DNA from: Fidelibacterota bacterium
GTDB lineage: Bacteria > Fidelibacterota > UBA8477 > JABMPR01
Direction: 5' to 3'
Assembly (NCBI GenBank): GCA_021734325.1
Contig: JAIPJF010000027.1
Span: 1 to 39,186 of the forward strand
Length of the DNA stretch: 39,186 nt
A model generated the notes under the pieces. That model was not told where the DNA came from. It did not search any database and worked only from the letters and a program-made list of their open reading frames with translations. Positions 7,741 through 17,082 of this stretch are shown here, piece by piece. Position 1 is the first letter of the stretch. Every line of letters starts with the position of its first letter. Both the position numbers and the translations under genes were made by a program.

Positions 7741-8748
7741 TCAGAATAACTTTAATTCATCCAATTTCAATCCAACGCCAACGCGATGGGTTTGGCCGGC
7801 AATCTTGGATAGATCAGAAAATCCTGTGCCGTATTGAATATCCATATATTGTGTTCTTATCAGAGCACCAAGCTGAAATTGATCCAAAGAATTTTGTCCT
7901 AGCTGAATATATAGTTGATCCTGAAAGATTATCTCAAGACCGCCTGAATAGCCCCAGATATCCCCATTCAATTGAGCCTTGTCGTTGCCCAGGGGCAACT
8001 CTAATTGTAAGATGGGGCGGAAGACGAAGGGAACCGAATCGAATCCCTTTCGAAAATCAAATCCCAGATAGATCTGGGGAGCATAAACCTCTGTCAGGCC
8101 GCTGCTCCAGAACATTGTCGTGGTCAATACATCTGTGACCTCAACACCAACCCTGAATTTTTGAAAGGGTTCATAGAGCAAGCCACCGTGGAATCCAATC
8201 CCCAATCCCCTTTCAGCATAGAGATCTGTATATAACAGCCGAGCTGTACCATGAACTGCCAAATTTTCTCGAAGCAGATGGGAATAGCCCAGTTCTGCCA
8301 GAAACTGTTGGGTACTGAAATATGTAATAGAATTAATGCTCAATCTCTCACCTGGATCCATCAGGCCATTATCCTCAGTTCCATCAGCATCATTGGTTCC
8401 AGCCACACCATCGGATCCATAATCAAGGAGCGCGTCTCTGGTGTCAGGTATATTGCCAACCCCGCCGCGAAATATCAGAAATGACCATTGATCCTTGTTT
8501 CCACTGATCACATCAGTTTGGTAAACCCCACCAAAACCTTCAGTATGCTGAAAACCGATCTTTAATTTTTCTGCTTCCACATGTGCGACATTTCCCCCAG
8601 GACTGGGATTTGCCATGGGAAGGGCCTTAATATTGCCAAGGGCATAGGCATCAATTGACATCCCAAGTACAAAAGGGTCTTCACCGTAGGAAACTGTCCC
8701 GGCTGACAAAAATAATGGTATTAATAAAATGAATGGCAGAATCTTCAT
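7741..8748 (-). CDS. outer-membrane beta-barrel protein, PorV/PorQ-like
   Basis: A 335-residue protein with a signal peptide (MKILPFILLIPLFLSAGTVSYG) followed by alternating polar/hydrophobic strands typical of a barrel, and the early PSPGGNVAHVEAEKL region resembling the PorV/PorQ/UPF0164 group of FCB bacteria. Residues 109-134 form an Asp/Gly-rich insert (DYGSDGVAGTNDADG... DPGE) that looks like a calcium-binding loop, as in dockerin or thrombospondin-type repeats. Members help type IX secretion or transport hydrophobic compounds, but which applies here is unknown. It lies 36 bases after mutS with only a weak ribosome binding site. Confidence 0.72.
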   Translation of the reverse strand: MKILPFILLIPLFLSAGTVSYGEDPFVLGMSIDAYALGNIKALPMANPSPGGNVAHVEAEKLKIGFQHTEGFGGVYQTDVISGNKDQWSFLIFRGGVGNIPDTRDALLDYGSDGVAGTNDADGTEDNGLMDPGERLSINSITYFSTQQFLAELGYSHLLRENLAVHGTARLLYTDLYAERGLGIGFHGGLLYEPFQKFRVGVEVTDVLTTTMFWSSGLTEVYAPQIYLGFDFRKGFDSVPFVFRPILQLELPLGNDKAQLNGDIWGYSGGLEIIFQDQLYIQLGQNSLDQFQLGALIRTQYMDIQYGTGFSDLSKIAGQTHRVGVGLKLDELKLF

Positions 8749-8784
8749 TACTGATCTACGCCTTGACCCGCTGCTTGTTTCATT

Positions 8785-11406
8785 CTATTCCTTTTCATGA
8801 AGACTTTTTGTCATCTCGTCCAGCAGGACCAAGGCTTCAAGCGGAGTCATTTGGTCAAGCTTTACCCCTTTAAGTTTTTCCCTCAGTTTGTACTCCTGAC
8901 GTCCAAAAAGCGATAACTGCTGAGAATCATATGTTGGTGATGCTTCAGATATTTGCTCGGTACGAACACTAATTTCACCGGAGTCCAGATCCGCCAGGAT
9001 CTCATCTGCACGCTGTACGACTGCCAGTGGCACACCTGCCAGTTGAGCCACATGTATTCCGTAGGATTTACTGGCGCCGCCTTTCACTATTTTGCGAAGA
9101 AAAATGACTTTATCATCATACTCACGAACGGACACATTATAATTTTTTAAACGGGACAGAATACCTTCTAGTTTTGTCAGCTCGTGGTAGTGGGTAGCGA
9201 ACAGGGTACGAGCAGCACGATCATCATTGCCATGGAGGTATTCGATGAGTGCCCAGGCGATGGCCAGACCATCGTAGGTTGAGGTTCCCCGACCAATTTC
9301 ATCCAATAATATGAGACTCTTTTTGCTCGCATTGTTTAAGATGTTCGCCGTTTCATTCATTTCCACCAAAAATGTAGATTCGCCACCAGCCAGATTGTCA
9401 GATGCTCCAACCCGCGTAAAGATACGGTCAACCAGGCCGATCCTGGCCTTGTCTGCCGGTACATAACACCCAATCTGAGCCAAGAGAACAATGAGACCCA
9501 CCTGTCGCAGATAAGTGGACTTTCCCGCCATATTGGGACCTGTAATTAAAAGAATCTGATCCTTGTCAGCGTTGGTCAATAGATCATTGGGAATAAACGC
9601 TTCGTCCAGGGGAAGGAGCTGTTCAATTACCGGGTGACGTCCATTCTTTATGGATATTTCCAGTGATTTGTTTAGCTCGGGTCTGCAGTAGTTACGATCA
9701 TATGCAATTTTTGCAAAGGTGCCCACAACGTCCAGTCGGGCCAAAAAGTCTGCAACGGCTTGAATTTGCCTGGATTTACTGAGTGCTCTCTGTCTGAGTT
9801 CATCAAAGATCTCATATTCCCTGCTTGTATACCGTTCTTCAGCATGGAGGACCTTTTCCTCATATTCCTTGAGTTCTTCGGTAATAAATCTTTCAGAGTT
9901 TACCAGCGTTTGTTTTCTGATATACGCTTCTGGGACCAGATCCCTATGGGTATGAGTGATATCGATGTAGTAACCAAATACCTTGTTATATCCAATCTTT
10001 AGTGAGGGTATTCCCAGCCGTTTACGCTCTGCGATCTGAAAGTCAACCAGCCACGCTTTCGCGTTGCGAGCGATGCCCCTGATTTCGTCCAGCTCTCCAT
10101 CGATCCCATCTCTGATCATTCCCCCATTTTTAACAGATACCGGTGGTTCATCCATGATCTGCCTTTCCAATTCGGAGAGCAGATCACTAAGATCAGGCAA
10201 TTTTTCCACATGGAGACCCATTTTGTGGAGGGATTCGGTTTTTAGCAATTTAGCGAGATCGGGTAATAACTGAAGGGTTGCCCTGAGCCCGGCCAGGTCG
10301 CGGGCAGATCCACGTGAAGAACTGAGCTTTGATAATAAGCGCTCCAGATCAGCACACTGTTTTAGAAGGGTTCTCAAGTCTTGACACATCTTGATGTCTT
10401 TGAAAAATACTTCTACCTGATCAAGACGATTGTCAATGCGCTTAATATCGAGCAGCGGTTTGTAGAGCCAATCCCTGAGCAGGCGTCCTCCTCCAGAAGT
10501 GACAGTCTCATCCAGTATTGAGATGAGGGTCCCCTTTCCTCCTCCACGTAACGATTCAAACAATTCAAGATTCCTGAGTGAATCGCCATCAAGGGTCATC
10601 CAGTCATCTGAACTCAGATGCTGGATACCGCTGACATGCTTGAGATCGCGTCCCTGATAACTTTTCAGATAGTAAAGGATGGCTCCAGCAGCCGATGTTC
10701 CTGCGAACATTGCATTGATGCCAAAACCTTTTAGGCCTTTGGTCTTAAATTTTTTGCTCAATTCGTTCATGGCAAAATCGATATTGAATACCCAGCTTTC
10801 AACGCGGGTAAGCATCCATTTCCCAGATCCCAGGAGGGCTTCGGAACGATTATCGTCTTCTGAAAGAAGAATTTCCCTGGGGGCAAGACCAGCTAGAATT
10901 GATTTGATCTGTATGGCTCGTAATTCCATGACGCTGAATTTGCCCGTTGACACATCCAGAAACGAAAGTCCAAATTTGTCTCCCTGGGGATATACACACG
11001 CCAGATAATTGGATTCCTTGGCCGTCAGAAACTGCTCACTCATGGCGGTACCAGGGGTAGCAACCTCAACCACCTCTCTCTTCACAATTCCCTTGGCTTG
11101 TTTGGGGTCCTCAACCTGCTCGCAAATCGCTACTCGCAGTCCTGCCTGCAAGTATTTATAAAGGTAAGCGTCAAGAGCATGATAGGGAAAACCAGCCAGA
11201 GCAGTTTTGGCGGACTTCCCATTCGAACGACTGGTCAGTGTGATGCCAAGAACTTTTGATGTGACCTTCGCATCCTCATCAAAGGTCTCATAGAAATCAC
11301 CCATCCGATACAGGAGAATCAAGTCAGGATACCTTGATTTGATCTCATAATATTGTTTCATGAGAGGTGTGCTGGTTTCAATATTTGGTGGATTCTTTTT
11401 TGACAT
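8785..11406 (-). CDS. mutS: DNA mismatch repair protein MutS
   Basis: MutS recognises base mismatches and small loops in newly replicated DNA and recruits MutL. The 873-residue product is full length. The mismatch-reading Phe-X-Glu motif is at residues 38-40 (MGDFYETF); the ATPase domain has the Walker A GPNMAGKST, the Walker B region LILLDEIGRGTSTYDGLA and FATHYHEL. A C-terminal segment (TPLEALVLLDEM) matches the usual MutS end. It sits 71 bases after selB and 36 bases before the barrel gene, all on the minus strand; no mutL is visible. The ribosome binding site is weak. Confidence 0.97.
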   Translation of the reverse strand: MSKKNPPNIETSTPLMKQYYEIKSRYPDLILLYRMGDFYETFDEDAKVTSKVLGITLTSRSNGKSAKTALAGFPYHALDAYLYKYLQAGLRVAICEQVEDPKQAKGIVKREVVEVATPGTAMSEQFLTAKESNYLACVYPQGDKFGLSFLDVSTGKFSVMELRAIQIKSILAGLAPREILLSEDDNRSEALLGSGKWMLTRVESWVFNIDFAMNELSKKFKTKGLKGFGINAMFAGTSAAGAILYYLKSYQGRDLKHVSGIQHLSSDDWMTLDGDSLRNLELFESLRGGGKGTLISILDETVTSGGGRLLRDWLYKPLLDIKRIDNRLDQVEVFFKDIKMCQDLRTLLKQCADLERLLSKLSSSRGSARDLAGLRATLQLLPDLAKLLKTESLHKMGLHVEKLPDLSDLLSELERQIMDEPPVSVKNGGMIRDGIDGELDEIRGIARNAKAWLVDFQIAERKRLGIPSLKIGYNKVFGYYIDITHTHRDLVPEAYIRKQTLVNSERFITEELKEYEEKVLHAEERYTSREYEIFDELRQRALSKSRQIQAVADFLARLDVVGTFAKIAYDRNYCRPELNKSLEISIKNGRHPVIEQLLPLDEAFIPNDLLTNADKDQILLITGPNMAGKSTYLRQVGLIVLLAQIGCYVPADKARIGLVDRIFTRVGASDNLAGGESTFLVEMNETANILNNASKKSLILLDEIGRGTSTYDGLAIAWALIEYLHGNDDRAARTLFATHYHELTKLEGILSRLKNYNVSVREYDDKVIFLRKIVKGGASKSYGIHVAQLAGVPLAVVQRADEILADLDSGEISVRTEQISEASPTYDSQQLSLFGRQEYKLREKLKGVKLDQMTPLEALVLLDEMTKSLHEKE

Positions 11407-11477
11407 CTGATCAATATAAATTTAAATCAAGGATTACGAAATGTATTGAAGTCCAACTGACAGGTGCCAGCCTGAAC

Positions 11478-13334
11478 TTATGCTAATGCTTCCCCAGTCC
11501 AACGTCTTACATCGCCATCTCTTGTCACAAGCCCTTTTCTTTCGGCATAGTTAAGCATGGGAAGGAGATATTTTCTGGTACTGGGTATGATCTCCCGAAG
11601 CTGTGCGATTGTTAATTCCGAATTGTTGCTAAACCATTTTTTCAACTCTGCATGGAAGACATCAAGCTGGGTTTGAAGCATGTAGTGATCTTTATCGATA
11701 CGAATCAGGTCTCCATGCTGAATCATCCATTTAAGGATGGTTTGGGAACTTGCATCCAATTGCTCATTCAGTTCACTTAGCGAAGGGGGTGAAAAAGCAG
11801 ATCTTTCAAAAATATCGATGATGGATTGTCTCGATAACTCATCGTTCTGATCCAGATTGCCCTGATGACCGGCAAGCTGCCAGAGATCCCCCTGATTCTT
11901 TATGACTCCATCAGACAGTAACTTTGCTAATACAAATTCTTTCGTGTCTTTGGAGCTTGTCGAAAGTTGATCCCTGGCCAGGCCCTTTCCCAGAGGCTGA
12001 TTTTTGTGATACTGATCCAGATTTCCCTTAATCTCATCAAATACTGCATGAAAGGTGGAAACTTTCAGAAAACGTTCGTGGTAACTGACAAATCTCTCCG
12101 GACTATCCAGGATTGGGTGAATCTTTGATTCTGCGACACTAAGCAATCTTGCCAAATCTCGGCGTGACATTGGTTCCTGGAAAAAATCCAGGGCGATAAG
12201 AATCAATTCATCGAGTCCCTTGCCTCTGATATTTTTTAGTTTTGATAGACGCGAATCCGCCTTTTTAAAGCGCTTGTCAATCGCCCAGTATAGGTTCGCA
12301 CCTCCCATTGTTTCCTGTGGTGACAAAAATCGGATCACAACTGCCTCGTTGAATCCCGCTGAGATGACATCCTCAAAAAAGAACTGGGCCAACATGTGCT
12401 CGCCTGGTTTACACTGATTGCCTTCCAGAAGATGAATGCGAGCTTCCCGCTTCCCTGTCCCGACATGAATGTGAACCCTATCAGCCTCCTTGACTTCCCT
12501 TTTCCAGTGAGGAAGAAGACTAATTTCTCCAAGCCAGGATGTACCCGTTTGAAACATTCCCGGGCTTCCTAAAAAGGCACCCCTGCCAAGTTCCTCCACA
12601 CTCGCCCCACCAAGATTGATCGCACCCCGGTCTCCAAACTTGATCTTGTTTACATCATGATGATGGGATTGCAGCCCGCGAACAGGAAAAACAAGCTGCT
12701 GTGGAAATAACTCAACATTTTGAGATTTATGCAATTCATGGGACAGGACTGTTCCTGTCACGACCGTACCAAAGCCCTTGACAGAAAATACCCGGTCGAT
12801 CGGCAGGCGAAATACACCGTGATGATCCTGAGTCTTGATGGTGGCAATCATTTTGTCCAGGGCATTCTTTAACTCCCCAAGACCAATCATTTTCGTTGCT
12901 GACACTGGGATGATTTCCGTGCCTGGGTATCCACGGTCTGATAAAAATGCAGCTGTTTCTTCAGTCACCAATTCCAACCACTCAGGATCTACAAGATCAG
13001 ATTTATTAAGTGCTACCAGTATTTTCTGGACACCGAGAATACTGAGAATATCCAGGTGTTCACGCGTCTGAGGCATAACCCCATCATCGGCGGCTATGAC
13101 CAATAGTGCTGCATCCACGGTGCTTACACCGGTGACCATGTTTTTAACAAATTTTTCGTGACCGGGGACATCTATGAAGGTGACATCATCATTGTAGAAG
13201 GCAATACCAATATCGATGGTGACACCGCGCCGTTTTTCCTCCTCGAGTCGGTCAGTATCCACGCCTGTAAGGGCTTTGACTAGCGCTGTTTTCCCATGGT
13301 CAATGTGTCCGGCTAAACCGATGACTTTTTGCAT
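11478..13334 (-). CDS. selB: selenocysteine-specific elongation factor SelB
   Basis: SelB is the GTPase that delivers Sec-tRNA(Sec) to UGA codons marked by a SECIS hairpin. The 618 residues begin with [16 protein letters not shown] (P loop), the switch region [28 protein letters not shown] and NKSDL, then EF-Tu-like barrel domains ([15 protein letters not shown]). The C-terminal third carries winged-helix modules (for example [14 protein letters not shown] and [32 protein letters not shown]), which bind the SECIS RNA. It is 35 bases after the Nramp-like gene and two genes after selA, so the organism almost certainly makes selenoproteins. Confidence 0.97.
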   Translation of the reverse strand: MQKVIGLAGHIDHGKTALVKALTGVDTDRLEEEKRRGVTIDIGIAFYNDDVTFIDVPGHEKFVKNMVTGVSTVDAALLVIAADDGVMPQTREHLDILSILGVQKILVALNKSDLVDPEWLELVTEETAAFLSDRGYPGTEIIPVSATKMIGLGELKNALDKMIATIKTQDHHGVFRLPIDRVFSVKGFGTVVTGTVLSHELHKSQNVELFPQQLVFPVRGLQSHHHDVNKIKFGDRGAINLGGASVEELGRGAFLGSPGMFQTGTSWLGEISLLPHWKREVKEADRVHIHVGTGKREARIHLLEGNQCKPGEHMLAQFFFEDVISAGFNEAVVIRFLSPQETMGGANLYWAIDKRFKKADSRLSKLKNIRGKGLDELILIALDFFQEPMSRRDLARLLSVAESKIHPILDSPERFVSYHERFLKVSTFHAVFDEIKGNLDQYHKNQPLGKGLARDQLSTSSKDTKEFVLAKLLSDGVIKNQGDLWQLAGHQGNLDQNDELSRQSIIDIFERSAFSPPSLSELNEQLDASSQTILKWMIQHGDLIRIDKDHYMLQTQLDVFHAELKKWFSNNSELTIAQLREIIPSTRKYLLPMLNYAERKGLVTRDGDVRRWTGEALA

Positions 13335-13369
13335 ACTACAGGGTTACCTGGGGTTCCAATGTGTGTGAA

Positions 13370-14632
13370 TTATAATATGAAACGCCATACGAGGAAAAAT
13401 ACCGCAAAGCCCGTGAGGAAAATCAAGCTCACCCAATTAAAGATCAATAATTTAGGCCCAGGCACTGTTCCGTCGGGCATCCATTCACCTGTGACCGCTC
13501 TATAATTGATATATGCGAGGATGGGCGCAGTTAAAAACGAGATTGTTGTGGCTATATCCACCAGAAAGGTCATCCCGCTGATAAAAATACCGATGATGAT
13601 CAAACCGCCTCCAATGAGAATGACCATCCAGATCCAGTACAAATGAGGATTGTGGGATTCCTTGAATCTTTCCTGAAAGACCAGCTCGGTCGCTCGTGAC
13701 AAGACCCGGGGAAATGCATCCGTCACCGTCAGAGTTGTACTGAACATCGTCGTGAAGGCGGCAATCGCGACAACTGGATAACTCCAATTACCGAGAGTTT
13801 GTGTATAAAGGTTAATGAATTGACCTGCGAAAACACCACCTGAAGGAGAGAAGGTTTCTCCAGTCCCAAACATAATCGAGGCTCCCAGGGTAAGAAATCC
13901 CAAGGCAAGGATTGCAGTACCAAAGTATCCCAGGCGAAAATCAAACAGTGCATCTCGTAACGAGGGTGACTGTCCTGTTTCTTTGCGGCGTTCAATTGTC
14001 CACAATGAATGCCAGACAGATATGTCTATGGCAGAAGGCATCCATCCTATCAGGGCCACCATAAATGAGATTCCCGCAACAGACCAAACTGCTGGAGTTA
14101 TAAAATCAGACGAACTTGAAGGTCCGTGGGATAGAGCAGCAAATACAGCAAAAATGGTGGAGACACTTAAAACAACAATGATCACTTTGATGAGCTTGTC
14201 AAGCAGCGGGTACCTGCCAATGGTTAGTATGCCGGCACAAATAGCCAGAATGATGGCACTCCAAACAACCAGATTCAGGTCAAGTCCAAATATTTTGCTG
14301 GCAAGTGCAGCCGTAACCACAGTGACTGCTGCCTGCAAGGTGAACATGGTACCGAATGTCAGCAGCAGGAATATGATCAATGCCCAACGGCCCACCCGGA
14401 CATATCCTTCAAGTAGGCTTTCACCCATGGCGGCAGCATAGCGGGGGCCGAATTCAAATGCCGTGTATTTAAACAAGTTCGCGACAACGACCACCCATAC
14501 CAGGGCAAACCCGTAGCTTGCTCCAGCCCGGGTACTTTGCACAAGATGGGACACACCTATTGCTGCGCCTGCCCATAGAAGTCCTGGACCCAAGGCCGTT
14601 AATCTTGATTGCCAGACTTTAGAAGTTTTCAT
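13370..14632 (-). CDS. Nramp-fold transporter lacking canonical metal ligands
   Basis: A 420-residue polytopic protein with about eleven membrane helices that aligns over its start with Nramp/MntH metal transporters (GPGLLWAGA..., RAGASYGFALVWVVVVANL). The metal-binding residues are not those of the family. In helix 1 the DPGN motif reads GVSH (residues 26-29), and in helix 6 the MPH motif reads MPS (198-200). Transport of Mn2+ or Fe2+ by the standard site is therefore unlikely; Nramp relatives with other substrates, such as Mg2+, are known to change these positions. It lies between selA and selB in one run, so a link to selenium or to Sec metabolism is possible but unproven. Confidence 0.82.
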   Translation of the reverse strand: MKTSKVWQSRLTALGPGLLWAGAAIGVSHLVQSTRAGASYGFALVWVVVVANLFKYTAFEFGPRYAAAMGESLLEGYVRVGRWALIIFLLLTFGTMFTLQAAVTVVTAALASKIFGLDLNLVVWSAIILAICAGILTIGRYPLLDKLIKVIIVVLSVSTIFAVFAALSHGPSSSSDFITPAVWSVAGISFMVALIGWMPSAIDISVWHSLWTIERRKETGQSPSLRDALFDFRLGYFGTAILALGFLTLGASIMFGTGETFSPSGGVFAGQFINLYTQTLGNWSYPVVAIAAFTTMFSTTLTVTDAFPRVLSRATELVFQERFKESHNPHLYWIWMVILIGGGLIIIGIFISGMTFLVDIATTISFLTAPILAYINYRAVTGEWMPDGTVPGPKLLIFNWVSLIFLTGFAVFFLVWRFIL

Positions 14633-14681
14633 TATGATTCAATCCTGCTGCTTAATTCTGAAAGTGCTATCCTGGTTTATC

Positions 14682-16073
14682 TTAGACCATGGTATTAAAA
14701 GCCTGGATAATTTCAGTGTCCTCTGAGGCTCGAACGGCTTTCAGATCTATAATAATCGCCTCTTCATTAATTCGTCCCATGATCGCAGGGTCGTTTGCTC
14801 TCAATTTTTTGGAGATTCCTGTTGCCTTCAGCTTGCTATGTTGAACCCGTACTCCAATTGAATCCATATTCTCGGATGGTGAAGCCCCTGATCCAACCTG
14901 TGCCTGGGTTTCAATGATCTCGATCATTAATAATGGGTTGTCAATCTTTGATTTAATCCCCAATGCTCTCTCTCTAAGTGTCTCAATAGCTTGAGAGAAA
15001 TCCCGATAAACGGGCACACGCGAAGTAATATCCTGCTCTTTAGAATAGGCCCTTAAACTTTGAAGCGTAAGCAGGATTTGAGCCTTATCAGGTCGCAAGG
15101 CTCTCAGCAGGTGATTTTTCTCTATCTTTTGAATATATTTTTGTTTCCCTGCAATGATCCCTCCTTGCGGGCCACCTAAAAGCTTATCCACTGAGAATGT
15201 TACTATATCGACTCCTGAGTTGATAATTTCAGATACGAGAGGTTCTTTTTGCAGACCGAATTTCTCAGTTGAGATAAGCGCGCCACTTCCCAGATCTGCC
15301 ATTACAGGTAGATCATATTTTTTCCCAATTTCAATTAATTGCTGTATCGAAACTTCCTTGGTATAACCACTGATCCTGTAATTCGATGAGTGAACCCAGA
15401 GTAAAAGCTTCGTCTTTGGTGTGATGGCTGATTCATAATCATGAACATGGGTGCGGTTCGTGGTGCCTACTTCAACAAGTTTTGATCCCGCTTTTTTCAA
15501 TATATCGGGGATACGAAAGCTGCCACCGATCTCAACCAGCTGCCCTCTGCTGATGAGGACCTCCTTTTTGTCTGCCAGGGAGTTCAGTGCCAAGAGCACT
15601 GCAGCTGCGTTATTGTTCACTAAAATACCACTCTCTGCCTGAGATATAGCCTGAATCCAGGGTCTCAGATGATCATGGCGACTTCCTCTTTTACCCGTTG
15701 AGAGGTCCAGTTCCAGGTTTACATAACTATCCTGGAGAAGGTCCAGCGCATTGCACAAGTCTCTGCTGTAGGGCGAGCGGCCTAAATTCGTATGAATTAC
15801 CACTCCCGTCCCATTGATCACCTTCCTGAGGGATTTCTCGATATACAATAGTCGCAAGGATAGCGCTGTCTCTATATTTTTTATCTGGTTTGGTTTGATA
15901 TTCATAATGAACGACCTGTATTCGTCCAGAATTTTTCGAGCTTCATTCTTTTTCATGATATGTGGGAGCTCAATATCTGCTACAGAATTCAGCAGTGCAT
16001 CCACACTGGGCAGGTCAGAGAGTTTATAATCAATACCAGTTTTTTGCGTCACACCGTCTCCCTGTAGTCTCAT
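14682..16073 (-). CDS. selA: L-seryl-tRNA(Sec) selenium transferase SelA
   Basis: SelA is a PLP enzyme that converts Ser-tRNA(Sec) to Sec-tRNA(Sec) using selenophosphate. The 463-residue product shows the family blocks LPSVDALL (21-28), INGTGVVIHTNLGRSPYS (86-103), VEIGGSFRIPDI and VGTTNRTH, and the PLP-binding lysine in SVDKLLGGPQGG (Lys297). Length is normal. The ATG at 16073 directly follows AAGAGGA; a GTG at codon 8 has a better spaced AGGGAG and could be the true start. The gene begins 12 bases after the permease stop and in the same reading frame. It is the bacterial selenocysteine pathway together with selB. Confidence 0.96.
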   Translation of the reverse strand: MRLQGDGVTQKTGIDYKLSDLPSVDALLNSVADIELPHIMKKNEARKILDEYRSFIMNIKPNQIKNIETALSLRLLYIEKSLRKVINGTGVVIHTNLGRSPYSRDLCNALDLLQDSYVNLELDLSTGKRGSRHDHLRPWIQAISQAESGILVNNNAAAVLLALNSLADKKEVLISRGQLVEIGGSFRIPDILKKAGSKLVEVGTTNRTHVHDYESAITPKTKLLLWVHSSNYRISGYTKEVSIQQLIEIGKKYDLPVMADLGSGALISTEKFGLQKEPLVSEIINSGVDIVTFSVDKLLGGPQGGIIAGKQKYIQKIEKNHLLRALRPDKAQILLTLQSLRAYSKEQDITSRVPVYRDFSQAIETLRERALGIKSKIDNPLLMIEIIETQAQVGSGASPSENMDSIGVRVQHSKLKATGISKKLRANDPAIMGRINEEAIIIDLKAVRASEDTEIIQAFNTMV

Positions 16074-16093
16074 TCCTCTTGAAAATCAGGAAC
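16072..16093 (-). promoter_or_regulatory. small hairpin covering the selA ribosome binding site
   Basis: In the mRNA, UUCCU (from the end of the permease gene, overlapping its UGA) can pair with AGGAA, which contains part of the selA Shine-Dalgarno and the A of its AUG. The stem is 5 Watson-Crick pairs plus one G-U, with a 10-base loop. A ribosome ending at the permease UGA would open it, so it could couple selA translation to the upstream gene. The stem is weak, so this is a suggestion. Confidence 0.35.
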
Positions 16094-16856
16094 CACTATC
16101 GATCAATAGTTTAACTGCAAAAATAATGACTGCAATGGTAACGACACCTTTAATAAAATCATGTCCCTTTTTGATCGCCACATGAGTCCCCAGCCAGGCT
16201 CCCAACATGTTGCCCAACCCAAGCACGATACCCATTCCCCAGTTCACCTGATCATTCCAGGCAAAAATCGCCAGGGCAATGGCTGTAAAAAAAATAATGA
16301 TGGTTAATTTTATGGCATTCCCATGGACCAGATTGATATTTTGCCACATCAGTACGCTTAATACAAGGAAACCAACTCCTGCCTGAATATATCCACCATA
16401 GATTCCTACAAAAAAGTAGGCAACTCCAGGTCCCAGCCAGCTTGCTGTGTACTGCTCAGGTGAAATTGGGTTATTGCCGTGCTTGCCTTTCGTGATCAAG
16501 GTAAATATGGACATAATGATCATTACGAGTGCAAGACTCACCCTGAATTGAGCATTGCTCACCTGGGTCGCCAGCACGGCCCCGATGATCCCACCAGGTA
16601 CGGTGAACAGGGCGGCTTTTATTCCGAAACTTCCAGGATTGATCTCTTTTTTAACGAAGCGGCCCACGGCAAAAATATTTTGCATCATAATTGCCAGGCG
16701 ATTTGTGCCGTTTGCGAGATTTGGCGGGAGCCCCAAAAAGATCATCAGCGGAAGCGTCAGGAAGGATCCTCCACCGGCAAGAACATTTATAAATCCCGCG
16801 CCTGCACCGATTAACAGAATAGCGAGTAAATTTAGCGCATTCATATTTTCAATCAT
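16086..16856 (-). CDS. TauE/SafE (TSUP) family membrane permease
   Basis: TSUP proteins are inner-membrane transporters of sulfite, sulfonates, thiosulfate and related anions. This 256-residue protein has about eight hydrophobic segments and the family block GGGSFLTLPLMIFLGLPPNLANGTNRLA near residues 28-56, here split by position: GGGSFLTLPL at 28-37 and NLANGTNRLA at 46-55. It is the first gene of the sel run, 12 bases ahead of selA, with an AAGGTG ribosome binding site before the ATG at 16856. Because selenite chemically resembles sulfite, selenium oxyanion transport is a reasonable guess from context, not something the sequence shows. Confidence 0.88.
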   Translation of the reverse strand: MIENMNALNLLAILLIGAGAGFINVLAGGGSFLTLPLMIFLGLPPNLANGTNRLAIMMQNIFAVGRFVKKEINPGSFGIKAALFTVPGGIIGAVLATQVSNAQFRVSLALVMIIMSIFTLITKGKHGNNPISPEQYTASWLGPGVAYFFVGIYGGYIQAGVGFLVLSVLMWQNINLVHGNAIKLTIIIFFTAIALAIFAWNDQVNWGMGIVLGLGNMLGAWLGTHVAIKKGHDFIKGVVTIAVIIFAVKLLIDSGS

Positions 16857-16890
16857 GGATGCACCTTAATAGGGTTGTTTAATAAATGCT

Positions 16891-16921
16891 ATAGTATTTT
16901 AATTATTCAATAAAATACTAT
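16891..16921. promoter_or_regulatory. perfect 11-bp inverted repeat, candidate operator
   Basis: ATAGTATTTTA at 16891-16901 is the exact reverse complement of TAAAATACTAT at 16911-16921, with a 9-base spacer. It lies 35-65 bases upstream of the permease start and about 160 bases before the response regulator, between two divergent genes. The arms are AT-rich and there is no T tract pattern of a coding-strand terminator, so an operator for a dimeric regulator is the likelier reading. Confidence 0.5.
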
Positions 16922-16938
16922 GTGATGCTGAGAATATT

Positions 16939-16976
16939 AAATCTCACGTGCCATGAATTACATAGAGTTGAGATTT
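16939..16976. repeat. 8-bp inverted repeat
   Basis: AAATCTCA (16939-16946) and TGAGATTT (16969-16976) are reverse complements separated by 22 bases, in the same divergent promoter region as the larger palindrome. Eight base pairs could arise by chance; it is noted because of its location. Confidence 0.3.
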
Positions 16977-17082
16977 GATACCCCCTAAATCCTAATTGTA
17001 AGTTTATACTGCAAAAAAGGAGAGGCTGTTTATATTGTCACCACGCTATCATGATATGTAAAATAAGGGTAAAATAGACACA

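Noticed and set aside
17051..17074. Tiny ORF MICKIRVK upstream of the response regulator
   Set aside because: Only eight codons and no suitable ribosome binding site; chance open frame.
16857..17082. Possible tRNA(Sec) gene near selA
   Set aside because: I read the gaps around selA and selB on both strands and found only AT-rich inverted repeats, no long tRNA(Sec) acceptor/T-arm pattern. selC and selD must be elsewhere.
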